From: Terribium retamae
Lineage (GTDB): Bacteria; Pseudomonadota; Alphaproteobacteria; Rhizobiales; Rhizobiaceae
NCBI RefSeq assembly: GCF_022347545.1
Contig: NZ_JAKREW010000007.1
Coordinates: 62,001 to 126,000, forward strand
Reading direction: 5' to 3'
Length of the DNA: 64,000 bases
Below, piece by piece: positions 18,151-27,888 of this stretch (position 1 is the first letter of the stretch; every line of letters starts with the position of its first letter). The position numbers and the translations under genes are program-made. Under the pieces are notes generated by a model that had not been told where the DNA came from, ran no database searches, and saw only the letters and a program-made list of their open reading frames with translations.

Positions 18151-19131
18151 TTAGGGGCTGACGACGGGTGGGATCGTTGTGGCCAAGCGTACCGTTGCGA
18201 GTCCGGCTCCTATCACGCCTATGAGAATGACGGCCCCGCCAACTAGCGATGGCATTGGAGGAAGTTCGGCCAGAAGTGCCCAACCCCAAACCGGTGCCAA
18301 GACCGTCTCGGTTTGCGCGATGATGGCCAGGTTCACCGCCGAGACCATCCTGCTGGCGCGATTGAACAGCAGCAAGCCGACGCCGATGATGATCGCGCCG
18401 TGAAACGCCGGCACGGCCCTCTCCCAGCCTCCCTGAAAAAGGGGCCCTTTCAGGGCTGCCATGACAATGCATACAAGAAGGCACATCCATCCGTGCGCCC
18501 ACAGAGACGTTGACCAGTCCTTTCCCGGCTGCGCGCGCAGGCAGAGGCTATAGACTGCAAACCCCGCCGCGCTGGCGACGGCGGCAATATTGCCGATCGA
18601 ACTACCGTTCCCGGCGTCGCCCAGGACCATGATGCCAATGCCCGAAAGGGCCGCCAAGGCGCTGGCTACTATGCCGGCTGTCGGCCTGTCAGAAAAAACG
18701 ATCCCCGAGAGAACGAGCGCGATTACGGGGCCGGTCGAAGAAAGGAAGACGGCGTTTGCGACCGAAGTGGTTTTCAAGGCGACGATGATCATGAGCGACG
18801 AGAAGAATAGACCGACAGCCGCCATCCACCCGATGCCGGCCTGGCGGAGCGTGGCGCGTGGCAAGTTCTGGCCGCGGAGGACTGCCAAAACCCAGAGCAT
18901 TGCGATCAGGCCGATCGATCGCCAGCCGAGGTACTGCCATACATCGAGGGTTGTCGTTCCGCGTACCAGGACGGCCCCGAAGCTCCAGATGACGCCCGCG
19001 GACATCACCAAAAGGACTCCAGCCAACGGCCCGGACCTCAGATGTTGTCCGCGCCTTTCGCCCACAGCCTGCCAGCGCGCCACCTTGTCCACCCCAGATG
19101 TATAACGAGTTAGCGGAGCCTGCCATCCCAT
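18151..19131 (-). CDS. EamA/DMT-family transporter
   Basis: A protein of about 326 residues with two EamA repeats and roughly ten membrane helices (VLLVMSAGVIWSFGAVLVRG at the first; a second repeat from NGSSIGNIAAVASAAGFAVY). The ATG at 19131 is chosen; a TTG at 19146 is possible. Members export amino acids, metabolites or toxic intermediates, or import small organics. It is divergent from the LysR gene, so it may be the regulator's direct target. It lies upstream of the importer operon, with 187 bases between. The substrate is unknown. Confidence 0.82.
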   Translation of the reverse strand: MGWQAPLTRYTSGVDKVARWQAVGERRGQHLRSGPLAGVLLVMSAGVIWSFGAVLVRGTTTLDVWQYLGWRSIGLIAMLWVLAVLRGQNLPRATLRQAGIGWMAAVGLFFSSLMIIVALKTTSVANAVFLSSTGPVIALVLSGIVFSDRPTAGIVASALAALSGIGIMVLGDAGNGSSIGNIAAVASAAGFAVYSLCLRAQPGKDWSTSLWAHGWMCLLVCIVMAALKGPLFQGGWERAVPAFHGAIIIGVGLLLFNRASRMVSAVNLAIIAQTETVLAPVWGWALLAELPPMPSLVGGAVILIGVIGAGLATVRLATTIPPVVSP

Positions 19132-19239
19132 TGCCGGGTGAGCCAATACTATCTATAGGTCCCCGCTATGGCTTTCGGTTATAACCATACATAGAGACAG
19201 CTAGCCTCTGGCACGCGACCGAACCCATGGGACTAGGCA
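19132..19239. promoter_or_regulatory. Divergent promoter of DMT transporter and LysR gene, with palindrome
   Basis: The gap contains the perfect palindrome GGTTATAACC (19177-19186), nested in TATGG (19167-19171) and CCATA (19185-19189), and TATAGGTCC (19154-19162). LysR regulators usually bind such dyads in the promoter they share with a divergent target. This is probably the main operator of the regulator at 19240. Confidence 0.5.
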
Positions 19240-20157
19240 ATGATAAACGTCCGGCACCTCCTCGTTTTCCGCGCGATCATGCAGATGGGCACGGTCTCCG
19301 CCGCCTCGCGACTCCTGAACGTCTCCCAGCCGGCGCTGACGAAGTCGCTTCAGATACTTGAAGGGCGGCTCGGGGTAACGCTCTTCGAGCGGATCAAGGG
19401 CCGCCTGCAGCCGACGCCGGACAGTCAAACCCTCATCCCAGAGGTCGAGAAGCTGTTCGAGATGCTGCGCTCGGTCGAGCACCTTGCCGACGAAGTCAAA
19501 CATGGGCAGGTTGGCCGGGTAGTGCTGGCTGCCGCGTCCACCCTATCGGCCACGGTCCTGGCCGAAGCGGTTGCTCAGTTCAGCCGCGAGAAGCCGAGGA
19601 TCGCAATCGAAGTCCGGTCGCTGTCGACGCGACAAGTCGTCGAGGCGGTCTCCAATAACCAGGTTGACGTTGGTTTGGTCGACGTCCCCCTGGGCAACGA
19701 TTTCTTCGAAACGATCCCTCTTTGCCATGCGGAGATCGCCTGCGTCGTGCTGGCCGACAGTCCCTTGGCAAAAAAGGAATTTCTCACGCCTAACGATCTC
19801 CTGTCGGAGAAACTGATAGCGTTTGCGGACGACACCCTGTCGGGGATGATGATACGCCAGGCTTTCCACTCGCACCGCGTGATGTTCCCGGCGTCGATCG
19901 TGGTAAACCAGACGATCGTCGGCTGCTCGCTGGTGAGGCATGGCGCAGGCGTTGCGATCATCGACCCGTTTCCGCTGATCAGCAATCCGGAGGAAGAACT
20001 TCGACTGGTAGCTTTTCGACCGACATTGCGAATCAAGCCCAGTATGATCCTGCCGCCAGAACGCCCTCAATCCGTTGCCAGCGAACAGTTCCTGGCGACT
20101 CTGAAGAAGACAGTCGACAGCGTCATTTCTCGTTCGTCGCTGCTTTCCAAAACCTAG
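19240..20157 (+). CDS. LysR-family transcriptional regulator
   Basis: A 305-residue LysR protein. The N-terminal winged helix (about residues 1-60) reads MINVRHLLVFRAIMQMGTVSAASRLL in form, with NVSQPALTKSLQILE as recognition helix. The rest is a LysR substrate-binding domain (about 90-295). It is divergent from the DMT transporter and precedes the rightward ALDH operon, so it is the natural regulator of the cluster, responding to the imported compound or a CoA intermediate. No other complete regulator is present in region 1, because the Crp-like gene at 17 is truncated. Confidence 0.9.
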   Translation: MINVRHLLVFRAIMQMGTVSAASRLLNVSQPALTKSLQILEGRLGVTLFERIKGRLQPTPDSQTLIPEVEKLFEMLRSVEHLADEVKHGQVGRVVLAAASTLSATVLAEAVAQFSREKPRIAIEVRSLSTRQVVEAVSNNQVDVGLVDVPLGNDFFETIPLCHAEIACVVLADSPLAKKEFLTPNDLLSEKLIAFADDTLSGMMIRQAFHSHRVMFPASIVVNQTIVGCSLVRHGAGVAIIDPFPLISNPEEELRLVAFRPTLRIKPSMILPPERPQSVASEQFLATLKKTVDSVISRSSLLSKT

Positions 20158-20386
20158 TCCCGTCGAGCGTCAGTTTTGCGGAATACTTCCCCCGCGTCCT
20201 GCGCTGCGGCTCTTCCGGTCCAGCGGCGTTCGGCCATCGGAGGCGCAATTAGACTCGGCTGCGCATAACCTTTACACACGCTTGTTGGTAGCAAAGGCTA
20301 TTGGCGATCTGTCCAATCGTGGCGATATTTTTCGGTGAGTGGGGCTCTCGCGTCTGCGAGGGCTTGATGGCGGACCTGAGGTAGCA

Positions 20387-21874
20387 ATGAATATCGCTTC
20401 GAACCAAGACTGGCACCAGCGCGCGAAAGGGCTGTCGATCGAAGGCCGCGCTTACATTGACGGCGAGTACGTTGGCGCGGCTTCCGGCGAGATCTTCGCC
20501 TGCATAAATCCGGCGAACGGACGGCACATTGTCGACATCGCATCCGGCGATGCGGAGGACATCGACCGGGCCGTAAAGTCTGCTCGCCGAGCCTTCGACG
20601 GATGGGCGCGCATGGGCGCCATGGATCGCAAGCGCATACTCCTGAAGTTCTCCGAACTCATCTTGGCAAACAAGGATGAACTGGGGCTTCTCGAAACGCT
20701 TAATGTCGGCAAGCCGATAACCAACAGCACTGGCGGCGACATTCCAAGCGCGGCCAACTGCATCGCCTGGAACGCAGAGGCCGTGGACAAGTTCTACGGC
20801 GAGGTCGCGCCCGGCGCGTCCGACATGACAACCCTGGTCGTTCGCGAACCGCTCGGCATTGTTGGCGCGGTCGTTCCCTGGAACTATCCGCTGTCGATGG
20901 CGGCATGGAAGTTGGGGCCGGCTCTGGCAACCGGAAACTGCGTCATCCTCAAGCCGGCCGAGCAGTCGCCGCTCACGGCGATCCGGATCGCCGCCCTGGC
21001 GACGGAAGCCGGCATTCCGAAGGGCGTGCTCAACGTCGTGCCGGGCTTTGGCGAGAAAGCGGGCCGGGCGCTTGGCCTTCACCCCGATGTCGACTGCGTT
21101 ACGTTCACGGGGTCGACCGAGGTGGGAAAACTTTTCCTGACCTATTCGGGCATGTCCAATGCCAAGCGCGTCAGCCTCGAATTGGGTGGCAAGAGCCCCC
21201 AGATCGTGCTCGCCGACTGCGCCAGCCTCGACGACGCCGCCAAGGCCGTCGCCGCCGGAATCTTCAGCAACGCAGGACAAATCTGCAACGCCGGCTCGCG
21301 CTTGATCGTCGAGGACAAGATCAAGGGCGACTTGATCGAACGCGTGGTTGCCATCGCCAAGGACCTTGTGCCTGGCGACCCGCTGAATCCTGCTACCAGG
21401 CTCGGCCCGGTAGTCGACAGCACGCAACTGCAAAGGATCTTGCAATACATCGATATCGGCCAGAAGGAGGGCGCGCGCGTCGTGACGGGCGGTGCGCAGG
21501 TCCTGCAGGACACAAACGGCTTCTTCATCCAGCCGACCGTGTTCGACAACGTCGCTTCGCCAATGCGGATCGCGCAGGAAGAGATTTTCGGCCCGGTCCT
21601 TTCCGCAATCACGGTCTCTGATTTCGACCAGGCGCTACAGGTTGCCAACGACACGATCTACGGGCTGGCCGCTTCGATATGGACAAACGACCTCCGCAAG
21701 GCTCACCGAGCCGCAAAGGCATTGAGAGCCGGGGTCGTTTGGGTGAATTGCTTTGATAAGGGCAGCATGTCGGCGCCGTTCGGCGGCTTCAAGCAGTCCG
21801 GCTTCGGGCGGGACAAGTCACTCCATGCGCTTGAGAAGTACACTGACCTTAAGTCGGTTTGGATTTCGCACTAA
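20387..21874 (+). CDS. NAD(P)-dependent aldehyde dehydrogenase
   Basis: A 495-residue ALDH, betaine-aldehyde-dehydrogenase-like in length and style. The ATG at 20387 has GAGG 6 bases upstream. It has the catalytic Glu in SLELGGKSP and the nucleophile Cys in NAGQICNAGSR, with cofactor motif FTGSTEVGK. It oxidises an aldehyde to an acid, for example one released by oxidative N-demethylation or C-N cleavage. It is first in a long rightward run of catabolic genes reaching 33208. Confidence 0.88.
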   Translation: MNIASNQDWHQRAKGLSIEGRAYIDGEYVGAASGEIFACINPANGRHIVDIASGDAEDIDRAVKSARRAFDGWARMGAMDRKRILLKFSELILANKDELGLLETLNVGKPITNSTGGDIPSAANCIAWNAEAVDKFYGEVAPGASDMTTLVVREPLGIVGAVVPWNYPLSMAAWKLGPALATGNCVILKPAEQSPLTAIRIAALATEAGIPKGVLNVVPGFGEKAGRALGLHPDVDCVTFTGSTEVGKLFLTYSGMSNAKRVSLELGGKSPQIVLADCASLDDAAKAVAAGIFSNAGQICNAGSRLIVEDKIKGDLIERVVAIAKDLVPGDPLNPATRLGPVVDSTQLQRILQYIDIGQKEGARVVTGGAQVLQDTNGFFIQPTVFDNVASPMRIAQEEIFGPVLSAITVSDFDQALQVANDTIYGLAASIWTNDLRKAHRAAKALRAGVVWVNCFDKGSMSAPFGGFKQSGFGRDKSLHALEKYTDLKSVWISH

Positions 21875-21943
21875 AACACAAGACAACCATTGCCACTCTT
21901 GAGGATGTCCCGGGCGTGCTGCCGGGGCACGAGGTGCTTGCGC

Positions 21944-23584
21944 GTGAACGAACTCTCCTTGGGAGCTCCCTCCTACTTGCCCGCCGTACTGGAGCGAATT
22001 CGTTCGGTCGAAAAAATGCCTCTGCCGTCCAATCTGGCGGAATTGATTGACGCGGCAGCCAAGGCAGCTCCCGATCGGGACGTGTGGAATTTTTTCGAAA
22101 CTGGCGAGCGGGAAACCTATGATGGTCTCCGGCGGCGGGTGAACTATCTTGCAGCCCAGCTCCAGAAACACGGCGTCACCAAGGGGCGACATGTTGGAGT
22201 GATGCTGCCGAACATCCCGGCAATGCCCCTCACCTGGCTGGCACTTGCGAAGGTCGGCGCAGTTATGGTGCCAGTCAACACGGCCTACAAGGAGCGTGAG
22301 CTGGCTTATGTCTTGCTGAACAGCGAGGCGGAGTTCCTGATAATTCACGACGACTACCTGCCCCGGCTCGAGGGCGCGCGCGAGCACCACGGCGTCGCGA
22401 TACCGCAGGAGATGACGTATGTCTTCGGGGGCTCTTCGGCCTACACGCGTTGGGAGGAGTTGGCCGATGGCCGCCTCGAGAGCTTCGAGCCGGCCGCAAA
22501 AGTGCAACCCAACGACCTCCTGAACATCCAGTACACGTCGGGCACGACGGGTTTCCCGAAAGGTTGCATGCTGACCCAGCAGTACTGGCTGGTGTCCGGG
22601 CATTCGAACGCGCACCGCGACGGCAGGCGTTATGAGAACCTGCTGGCTTCGACGCCCTTCTTCTACATGGATCCCCAGTGGCTTCTGCTGATGACGATCA
22701 TCCAGCGGGGCACCCTGTTCGTTGCCCAGCGCCAAAGCACGTCCCGCTTCATGACGTGGGTCCGCGAGCACAAGATCAACTTCTGCCTGCTGCCCTGGAT
22801 TCTTTACAAGGAGCCCCAGCAGCCCGACGATGACAGGAACTCGATAGTGCGTGCCAACATCTATGGCGTGCCGCGGGCGATTCATGCGGAAATCGAACAG
22901 CGATTTGGCCTCAAGGCCCGGGAAGCGTTCGGCATGACCGAACTAGGCCCGACGCTGTTCATGCCGATAGAGGCGTCCGACATGGTCGGCTCCGGTTCCT
23001 GCGGGCTGCCTGCTCCGTTCCGGGAATGCCGGCTCGTAGACGAGTACGGAAACGAAGTCGACGTCGGCGAGCCGGGCGAGCTTCTGGTTCGCGGCAAGGG
23101 GATGCTGCTGGGTTACTACAGGAACCCCGAGGCGACGGCGGAATCAATGCCCGATGGCTGGTTCCGCACAGGTGACCTGTTCCGGAAGGACCACAACGGA
23201 TTCTACACGATCATCGGCCGGCGGAAGGATATGGTTCGTCGAAGCGGAGAGAACATTGCCGCGCGCGAGGTCGAGGCCGTGCTCAATGCTTTCCCGTATG
23301 TCTCGGAATCTGCGATCATCGGGGTCCCTGACGAAAGGCGCGGCGAAGAGGTCAAGGCTTACATCGTCGTCAAGCAGGGCGTGGAAGAGACGGATGGCTT
23401 GCTTGTCGAGATCGTCCGCCATTGCGAGGAGCAACTGGCGGCGTTCAAGGTGCCCCGCTTCTACGAGTTCCGAAAGGAATTCCCTCGCACCGGATCCGCA
23501 AAGATCGCAAAGCATCTTTTGCGTTCCGAAGACAAGGACCTGCGGTCGGGAGCGTTCGATCGCGTGACAGGAAGCTGGGGCTGA
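21944..23584 (+). CDS. AMP-forming acyl-CoA ligase
   Basis: A 546-residue adenylating enzyme with a GTG start at 21944 (GAGG upstream). An ATG at 22016 would shorten it by 24 residues. The P-loop is YTSGTTGFPKG, the Y/F-GMTE motif is FGMTELGPT, and the hinge GRRKDMVRRSGENIAAREVE leads to the small C-terminal domain. The catalytic Lys is in TGSAKIAKHLL. It should turn the acid from the ALDH step into a CoA thioester. It lies 69 bases after the ALDH and 8 bases before the FAD oxidoreductase. It is of the CaiC/long-chain type, and unlike the EntE-like ligase at 3086. Confidence 0.85.
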   Translation: MNELSLGAPSYLPAVLERIRSVEKMPLPSNLAELIDAAAKAAPDRDVWNFFETGERETYDGLRRRVNYLAAQLQKHGVTKGRHVGVMLPNIPAMPLTWLALAKVGAVMVPVNTAYKERELAYVLLNSEAEFLIIHDDYLPRLEGAREHHGVAIPQEMTYVFGGSSAYTRWEELADGRLESFEPAAKVQPNDLLNIQYTSGTTGFPKGCMLTQQYWLVSGHSNAHRDGRRYENLLASTPFFYMDPQWLLLMTIIQRGTLFVAQRQSTSRFMTWVREHKINFCLLPWILYKEPQQPDDDRNSIVRANIYGVPRAIHAEIEQRFGLKAREAFGMTELGPTLFMPIEASDMVGSGSCGLPAPFRECRLVDEYGNEVDVGEPGELLVRGKGMLLGYYRNPEATAESMPDGWFRTGDLFRKDHNGFYTIIGRRKDMVRRSGENIAAREVEAVLNAFPYVSESAIIGVPDERRGEEVKAYIVVKQGVEETDGLLVEIVRHCEEQLAAFKVPRFYEFRKEFPRTGSAKIAKHLLRSEDKDLRSGAFDRVTGSWG

Positions 23585-23592
23585 GCAGAGAC

Positions 23593-25185
23593 GTGGGAAA
23601 GCCGTATGACGTCGTCATCATCGGGGCCGGCCACAACGGGTTAGTGTCCGGTGCTTACCTGGCGCAAGCTGGCAAGTCCGTGCTGGCGCTGGAGCGGCGC
23701 GACGTGATCGGAGGCGCTGCGGTCACCGAAGAGCTCTGGCCGGGCTATAGCATTAATACAGCTTCGTACGTGATGTCGCTGCTCCAGCCCAAGATCATGC
23801 TTGATCTCAAGTTGAAGTCGCATGGTCTCGAAGTGATCGAACCGCCGCCGCTGGTGCAGCTGTTTCCGGACGGCCGGCATTTGACGTTCTGGGGAGCCCC
23901 CGAGCGTATGGCAGCGGAATTTGCAAAGTTCTGCCCGGAGGACCGCGAGGCGTACGTCAGGTACCGCGCCCATCTCACCGTCCTCGCTCCGACGGTTCGA
24001 AACCTCATGTGGTCGGTTCCCATCGATCCGACGTCGCGCAAGCCCTCCGAAATGGCAGCGACGCTTCGCTTCCTTTGGAAGAACCGCGGCGCGATCCGCA
24101 ACTTCTACGACCTCTTCGACCTCTTCACCATGAGCGCCTACGACTACTTGGGGCGTTGGTTCAAGTCGGAGACAGCAAAGCTCGCGCTTGGATTCTACGC
24201 CGCGGGCGGCGGGGGCGGAAACGCTAGCTTCCGTACCCCCGGCACGGCTTTCGCCCTTACGCGGTCCCTCTTGCGGGACCATTCGACGGCAGCGGGCGGG
24301 CCGGGCTTCGTCAAGGGCGGCATGGGCTCGATTTCAAAGGCGATCGCAGCGGCTGGCGGCGCACATGGAATGGAGGTCCGCACGGGGGCGAAGGTCGCGA
24401 GCGTCATCGTCAAGGATGGCCGCGCCGTCGGGGTGGAGCTCGAGACGGGCGAAACAGTGAGCGCCAAGGTGGTTGTGGCCAATGCCAACGCCCGCACGAC
24501 ATTTCTCCAACTGGTGCCCAAGACCGCATTGCCGGCTGGCTTTGTTGCCCACATTGCACAGTACCAGGCCAAATCCACGGTCTTCAAAGTTCATCTCGCG
24601 CTGGACGGACTTCCGACGGTTCCGGGGTTCGCGGAGCGGTCGCTGGGGTTCGACTACCCCATACAGCTTCGGATCGCGCCGAGCGTGGATTCAATCGAGG
24701 AGTCTTACGCCCTGGCGCAGGCTGGCCGCATCACCGAACGGCCCTTCCTGACGGCGATGACCCCAAGCGTCCTCGACCCAACGTTGGCGCCTCCTGGACA
24801 CCACGTCATGAGCATTTTCGGCGGTCACGTTCCTAACGTGCCGCGCGGATCGAGCTGGGATGACAAGCGGGAGGATCTGTACGAGAGCGCCATCGACACG
24901 CTTGCCGAATACATGCCGGACGTCCGGCAGCGCATCGTTCATCACCAGACGCTGACGCCACTGGACTACGAGCGGGTTTTCGACCTTCCGGGGGGCCACC
25001 TGCAGCACGGCGAAATGAGCCTGAACCAGATGTTCTTCAGTCGGCCGGCCCCCCATTTCGCGGCCCACCGTTCGCCCGTTGCGGGCCTGTACATCTGCGG
25101 CGCATCAGCCCATCCGGGCGGAGGCGTCACAGGCATTCCCGGCCACAACGCGGCGTCCGTCATCTTGAAAGACAGGGCGGTGTGA
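23593..25185 (+). CDS. FAD-dependent oxidoreductase, phytoene-desaturase/PYROXD2-like
   Basis: A 530-residue flavoprotein starting at a GTG at 23593. The first residues form the dinucleotide-binding motif YDVVIIGAGHNGLVSGAYLA, then LERRDVIGGAA. The C-terminal FAD motif is LYICGASAHPGGGVTGIPGH. The family covers phytoene desaturases, carotenoid isomerases and PYROXD2-like proteins of uncertain substrate; no neighbour is a carotenoid gene. In this cluster it more likely oxidises a C-N or C-C bond of the substrate. It is packed between the ligase (8-base gap) and the amidohydrolase-like gene (1-base gap). Confidence 0.83.
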   Translation: MGKPYDVVIIGAGHNGLVSGAYLAQAGKSVLALERRDVIGGAAVTEELWPGYSINTASYVMSLLQPKIMLDLKLKSHGLEVIEPPPLVQLFPDGRHLTFWGAPERMAAEFAKFCPEDREAYVRYRAHLTVLAPTVRNLMWSVPIDPTSRKPSEMAATLRFLWKNRGAIRNFYDLFDLFTMSAYDYLGRWFKSETAKLALGFYAAGGGGGNASFRTPGTAFALTRSLLRDHSTAAGGPGFVKGGMGSISKAIAAAGGAHGMEVRTGAKVASVIVKDGRAVGVELETGETVSAKVVVANANARTTFLQLVPKTALPAGFVAHIAQYQAKSTVFKVHLALDGLPTVPGFAERSLGFDYPIQLRIAPSVDSIEESYALAQAGRITERPFLTAMTPSVLDPTLAPPGHHVMSIFGGHVPNVPRGSSWDDKREDLYESAIDTLAEYMPDVRQRIVHHQTLTPLDYERVFDLPGGHLQHGEMSLNQMFFSRPAPHFAAHRSPVAGLYICGASAHPGGGVTGIPGHNAASVILKDRAV

Positions 25186-25186
25186 G

Positions 25187-26035
25187 ATGTTGGTCGATTT
25201 TGCAAGCCGCCCGCCCCTGCCGGAGTTCAGCAAGACTGGCGCACATCTGAGCAATTATCGCCGGGTCTACGAGAAGAGCGAGAAGCTGACCGTCGGGAGC
25301 GACGCGGGACAGGCCTTGGACAATTACCTTGCGATGTATGAGCGCATCGGCACCAAAGTGGTGGTCCTGAAAGCTCGCGATCTTGAATCCACCTTTGGAT
25401 TCGCGATCACCAACAAGGACGTCGCGGCGTTCTGCCGGGCACACGGTCCGCGCTTCATCGGTTTCGCTGGCGTGGATCCCTACAAGACCGACGCGGTCAG
25501 CGAGTTGGATTTCGCGATCAACGAGCTGGGGCTCCGGGGGCTGAACATTCAGTGCTTCGAGCATCTGATGAACGCCGATGATCGCAGGCTATATCCGCTG
25601 TATGAAAAGTGCATCGAGCTAGACATCCCGGTGAACATTCACTGCGGGGTCAATTTCGCCCGGCCGGCGCCAATGACACACGGGCGGCCAGAGAGCATCG
25701 ACCGGGTGCTGGTGGATTTCCCGACATTGCGCGTGTGCGCCTCGCCGCCGGGCTGGCCCTGGGTCAATGAACTCATCGCGGTCGCCATGCGCCACCCGAC
25801 CCTTTTTATTGGCTTGGTGGCTGTCCGCCCCAAGCTGCTTGCGACCGATGGCTCAGGCTATGAGCCTCTGTTGCAGTATGGCCGCACGCTTCTCGCCGAC
25901 AGGATGATTTTCGGCTCGTCCTTTCCGCTTGTCCCGGTCGGCAGGTCCATCGAGGAAATCCGTGCCTTGCCCATTCCGGGGGACGTGCAGGAGAAGTGGC
26001 TAGGAGCGAACGCCGCTGTCTTCCTCAAGCTATAA
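25187..26035 (+). CDS. Amidohydrolase-2-like TIM-barrel protein lacking usual metal ligands
   Basis: A 282-residue protein of the COG2159-type amidohydrolase fold. Normal members open with D-x-H-x-H; here the same place reads VDFASRPP. The middle His survives in VNIHCG. The A-H-x-G-x-P-W segment reads CASPPGWPWVNE, with Ser for His, and the F-G-S-D segment reads FGSSFP, with Ser for Asp. A standard metal centre is therefore unlikely. It may be a decarboxylase-like or hydrolase-like enzyme using another mechanism, or a binding subunit. It starts 1 base after the oxidoreductase stop, so it is co-translated with it. Confidence 0.72.
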   Translation: MLVDFASRPPLPEFSKTGAHLSNYRRVYEKSEKLTVGSDAGQALDNYLAMYERIGTKVVVLKARDLESTFGFAITNKDVAAFCRAHGPRFIGFAGVDPYKTDAVSELDFAINELGLRGLNIQCFEHLMNADDRRLYPLYEKCIELDIPVNIHCGVNFARPAPMTHGRPESIDRVLVDFPTLRVCASPPGWPWVNELIAVAMRHPTLFIGLVAVRPKLLATDGSGYEPLLQYGRTLLADRMIFGSSFPLVPVGRSIEEIRALPIPGDVQEKWLGANAAVFLKL

Positions 26036-26206
26036 CCTTCTGGCTCGCCCAGTCGCCCTGCGGCACTCGCGCCGGAAAGTCGCCGCAAGCGAACCGATAA
26101 CTTCTAGGCTGGCTAACCTTTCGCAATGGCTATTTGCGACGAATGGCCGAAGGCTACTAGGTTTTGATTTAGATGGCGCTGACACCGCGCCAAGCAAGGG
26201 GAACAG
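26036..26206. promoter_or_regulatory. Gap before the CaiC-like ligase pair
   Basis: A 171-base gap with lower GC than its neighbours. It holds related short words (TATAACCTTCT near 26031, GATAACTTCT near 26096, CTAACCTTTC near 26113) that echo the TATAACC half-site of the LysR palindrome. It may carry an internal promoter. No -35/-10 pair is assigned. Confidence 0.25.
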
Positions 26207-27835
26207 ATGACGACCAAGAACTCCGTCATGCCGCCGCGCGAGAAATGCGTGCTTCCGGCCATGCTCGATGCCCAGTCCGAAAGGCTGGGAGACAAGATGT
26301 TGATCATGTTCGACGGCGACGAGCAGTGGACCTACAACGAGGCGCGCTCGCTGAGCCGCGGCACGGCCGCCGCCCTTCAGAAGCTTGGCATCCAGCGCGG
26401 TGAGCCTGTCCTCGTTTGGCTGCCGAACGCGAGCGACATCGTTCGGGTGCATTTCGGCCTCTGCTACATGGGCGGCATCTTCGTCCCTATCAACTTGGCA
26501 CTGCGCGGAGGCACGCTCGAACACATCATCCGGAACTCAGGCGCGAAGACGATCATCTGCCACACCCATCTGCTCGACCGATTGGCCGCCGTGAAACTGG
26601 GTTCGCTGGAACGCGTGATCGTATTCGGCGGCGAGGCCAAGGGCGAGTTGCCGCTGGCATATCTGCCGTCCGACGTCTTGACTCCGGATGAAGGACGTTT
26701 CGTAGAGCCGAGTCCGCCCATTCAGCCGTGGGAGCCGCACGGGATCTTCTACACGTCGGGCACGACTGGACCGTCCAAGGGCGTCATCACGCCTCATGTC
26801 CACACGGCGGTGATGGGAAAGTGCGCGCTGAGGTTTTTCCAGGAAGACGACCGCTTCCTGATGAATCTTCCCTATTATCACCTCGGCGGAGCGCTCACGC
26901 CGCACGCAGTCCTGGGGTTCGGCGCATCCATGGCGCTTATGAAGAACTTCCGGACAGAGGAATTCTGGGACGAAATTCGCAGGACCCAATCAACCTGCTG
27001 CTTCCTGCTGGGGGCCGTGTCCACCTTCCTCATGAAGCAGCCGCCTCGCGCAGACGACGCCGACAATCCGCTTCGCACCGCCATCCAGCAGCCGCTTCCA
27101 CAGTATTCCGTCGAGTTCGCCAAACGCTTCGGCGTTGCGCTGTATACCCAGCTCGACATGACGGAGATGGGACCAGCCATCATGTCGCCGCTCATAACGG
27201 ACCGGCAGATGCCGCACGGATATTGCGGCCGCCTCGAAAACATCTGGCCGACCTTCGAGGTCCGGCTCGTCGACGAGAACGATTGCGAGGTTCCGGATGG
27301 CGAAGTCGGGGAACTGGCCGTTCGCTGCGACATGCCCCATGTCATCTCCCCGGGCTATTGGGCGATGCCGGAGGCGACTGCGAAGTCATGGCGGAACGGC
27401 TGGTTCCACACCGGAGACGCGCTCCGCCGCGACGCTGAGGGCAACTACTACTTCGTCGATCGCACCAAGGACTCGATCCGCCGCCGGGGCGAAAACATAT
27501 CATCTGCAGAGGTCGAGGAGGAGGTCCTCAAGCATGTCGACATCGCAGATGCCGCTGCCGTGGGCGTGGTCAGCAAAATGGGCGAGCAGGAAGTGCTCGT
27601 CGTCGTCGAGCCGAAGCGTGGCAAGACCATCGACCCGGCCGAACTGCTCGAGTTTCTCCGCCCGCTCATGCCGCATTACATGGTCCCCCGCTACATCAGG
27701 GTGATGGACAAGATGCCTTACACCGAGACCCATAAGGTCCAGAAGGCCATGTTGCGCAGCGATGGAGTGAGCGCGCCCGGGGTTTGGGATCGCGAGGCCC
27801 ACGGCATCAAGGTGAAACGCGAACTCATCGGCTGA
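26207..27835 (+). CDS. CaiC-like AMP-forming CoA ligase (first tandem copy)
   Basis: A 542-residue adenylating enzyme, with AGGGGAACAG before the ATG at 26207. The P-loop is FYTSGTTGPSKG, then LDMTEMGPA. The hinge is DRTKDSIRRRGENISSAEVE and the catalytic Lys is in ETHKVQKAML. Its length and GGIFVPINLALRGG-type segment are like the crotonobetaine/carnitine-CoA ligase CaiC and its many uncharacterised relatives. The next gene (27889) is a clear paralogue. A carboxylated quaternary amine or similar acid is a plausible substrate; this is inferred from family and from the betaine-type genes nearby. Confidence 0.84.
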   Translation: MTTKNSVMPPREKCVLPAMLDAQSERLGDKMLIMFDGDEQWTYNEARSLSRGTAAALQKLGIQRGEPVLVWLPNASDIVRVHFGLCYMGGIFVPINLALRGGTLEHIIRNSGAKTIICHTHLLDRLAAVKLGSLERVIVFGGEAKGELPLAYLPSDVLTPDEGRFVEPSPPIQPWEPHGIFYTSGTTGPSKGVITPHVHTAVMGKCALRFFQEDDRFLMNLPYYHLGGALTPHAVLGFGASMALMKNFRTEEFWDEIRRTQSTCCFLLGAVSTFLMKQPPRADDADNPLRTAIQQPLPQYSVEFAKRFGVALYTQLDMTEMGPAIMSPLITDRQMPHGYCGRLENIWPTFEVRLVDENDCEVPDGEVGELAVRCDMPHVISPGYWAMPEATAKSWRNGWFHTGDALRRDAEGNYYFVDRTKDSIRRRGENISSAEVEEEVLKHVDIADAAAVGVVSKMGEQEVLVVVEPKRGKTIDPAELLEFLRPLMPHYMVPRYIRVMDKMPYTETHKVQKAMLRSDGVSAPGVWDREAHGIKVKRELIG

Positions 27836-27888
27836 TCCTTCAGCCACCACTTCCGACGATACAACGTTCCGACACCAGGCGCGAAGCG

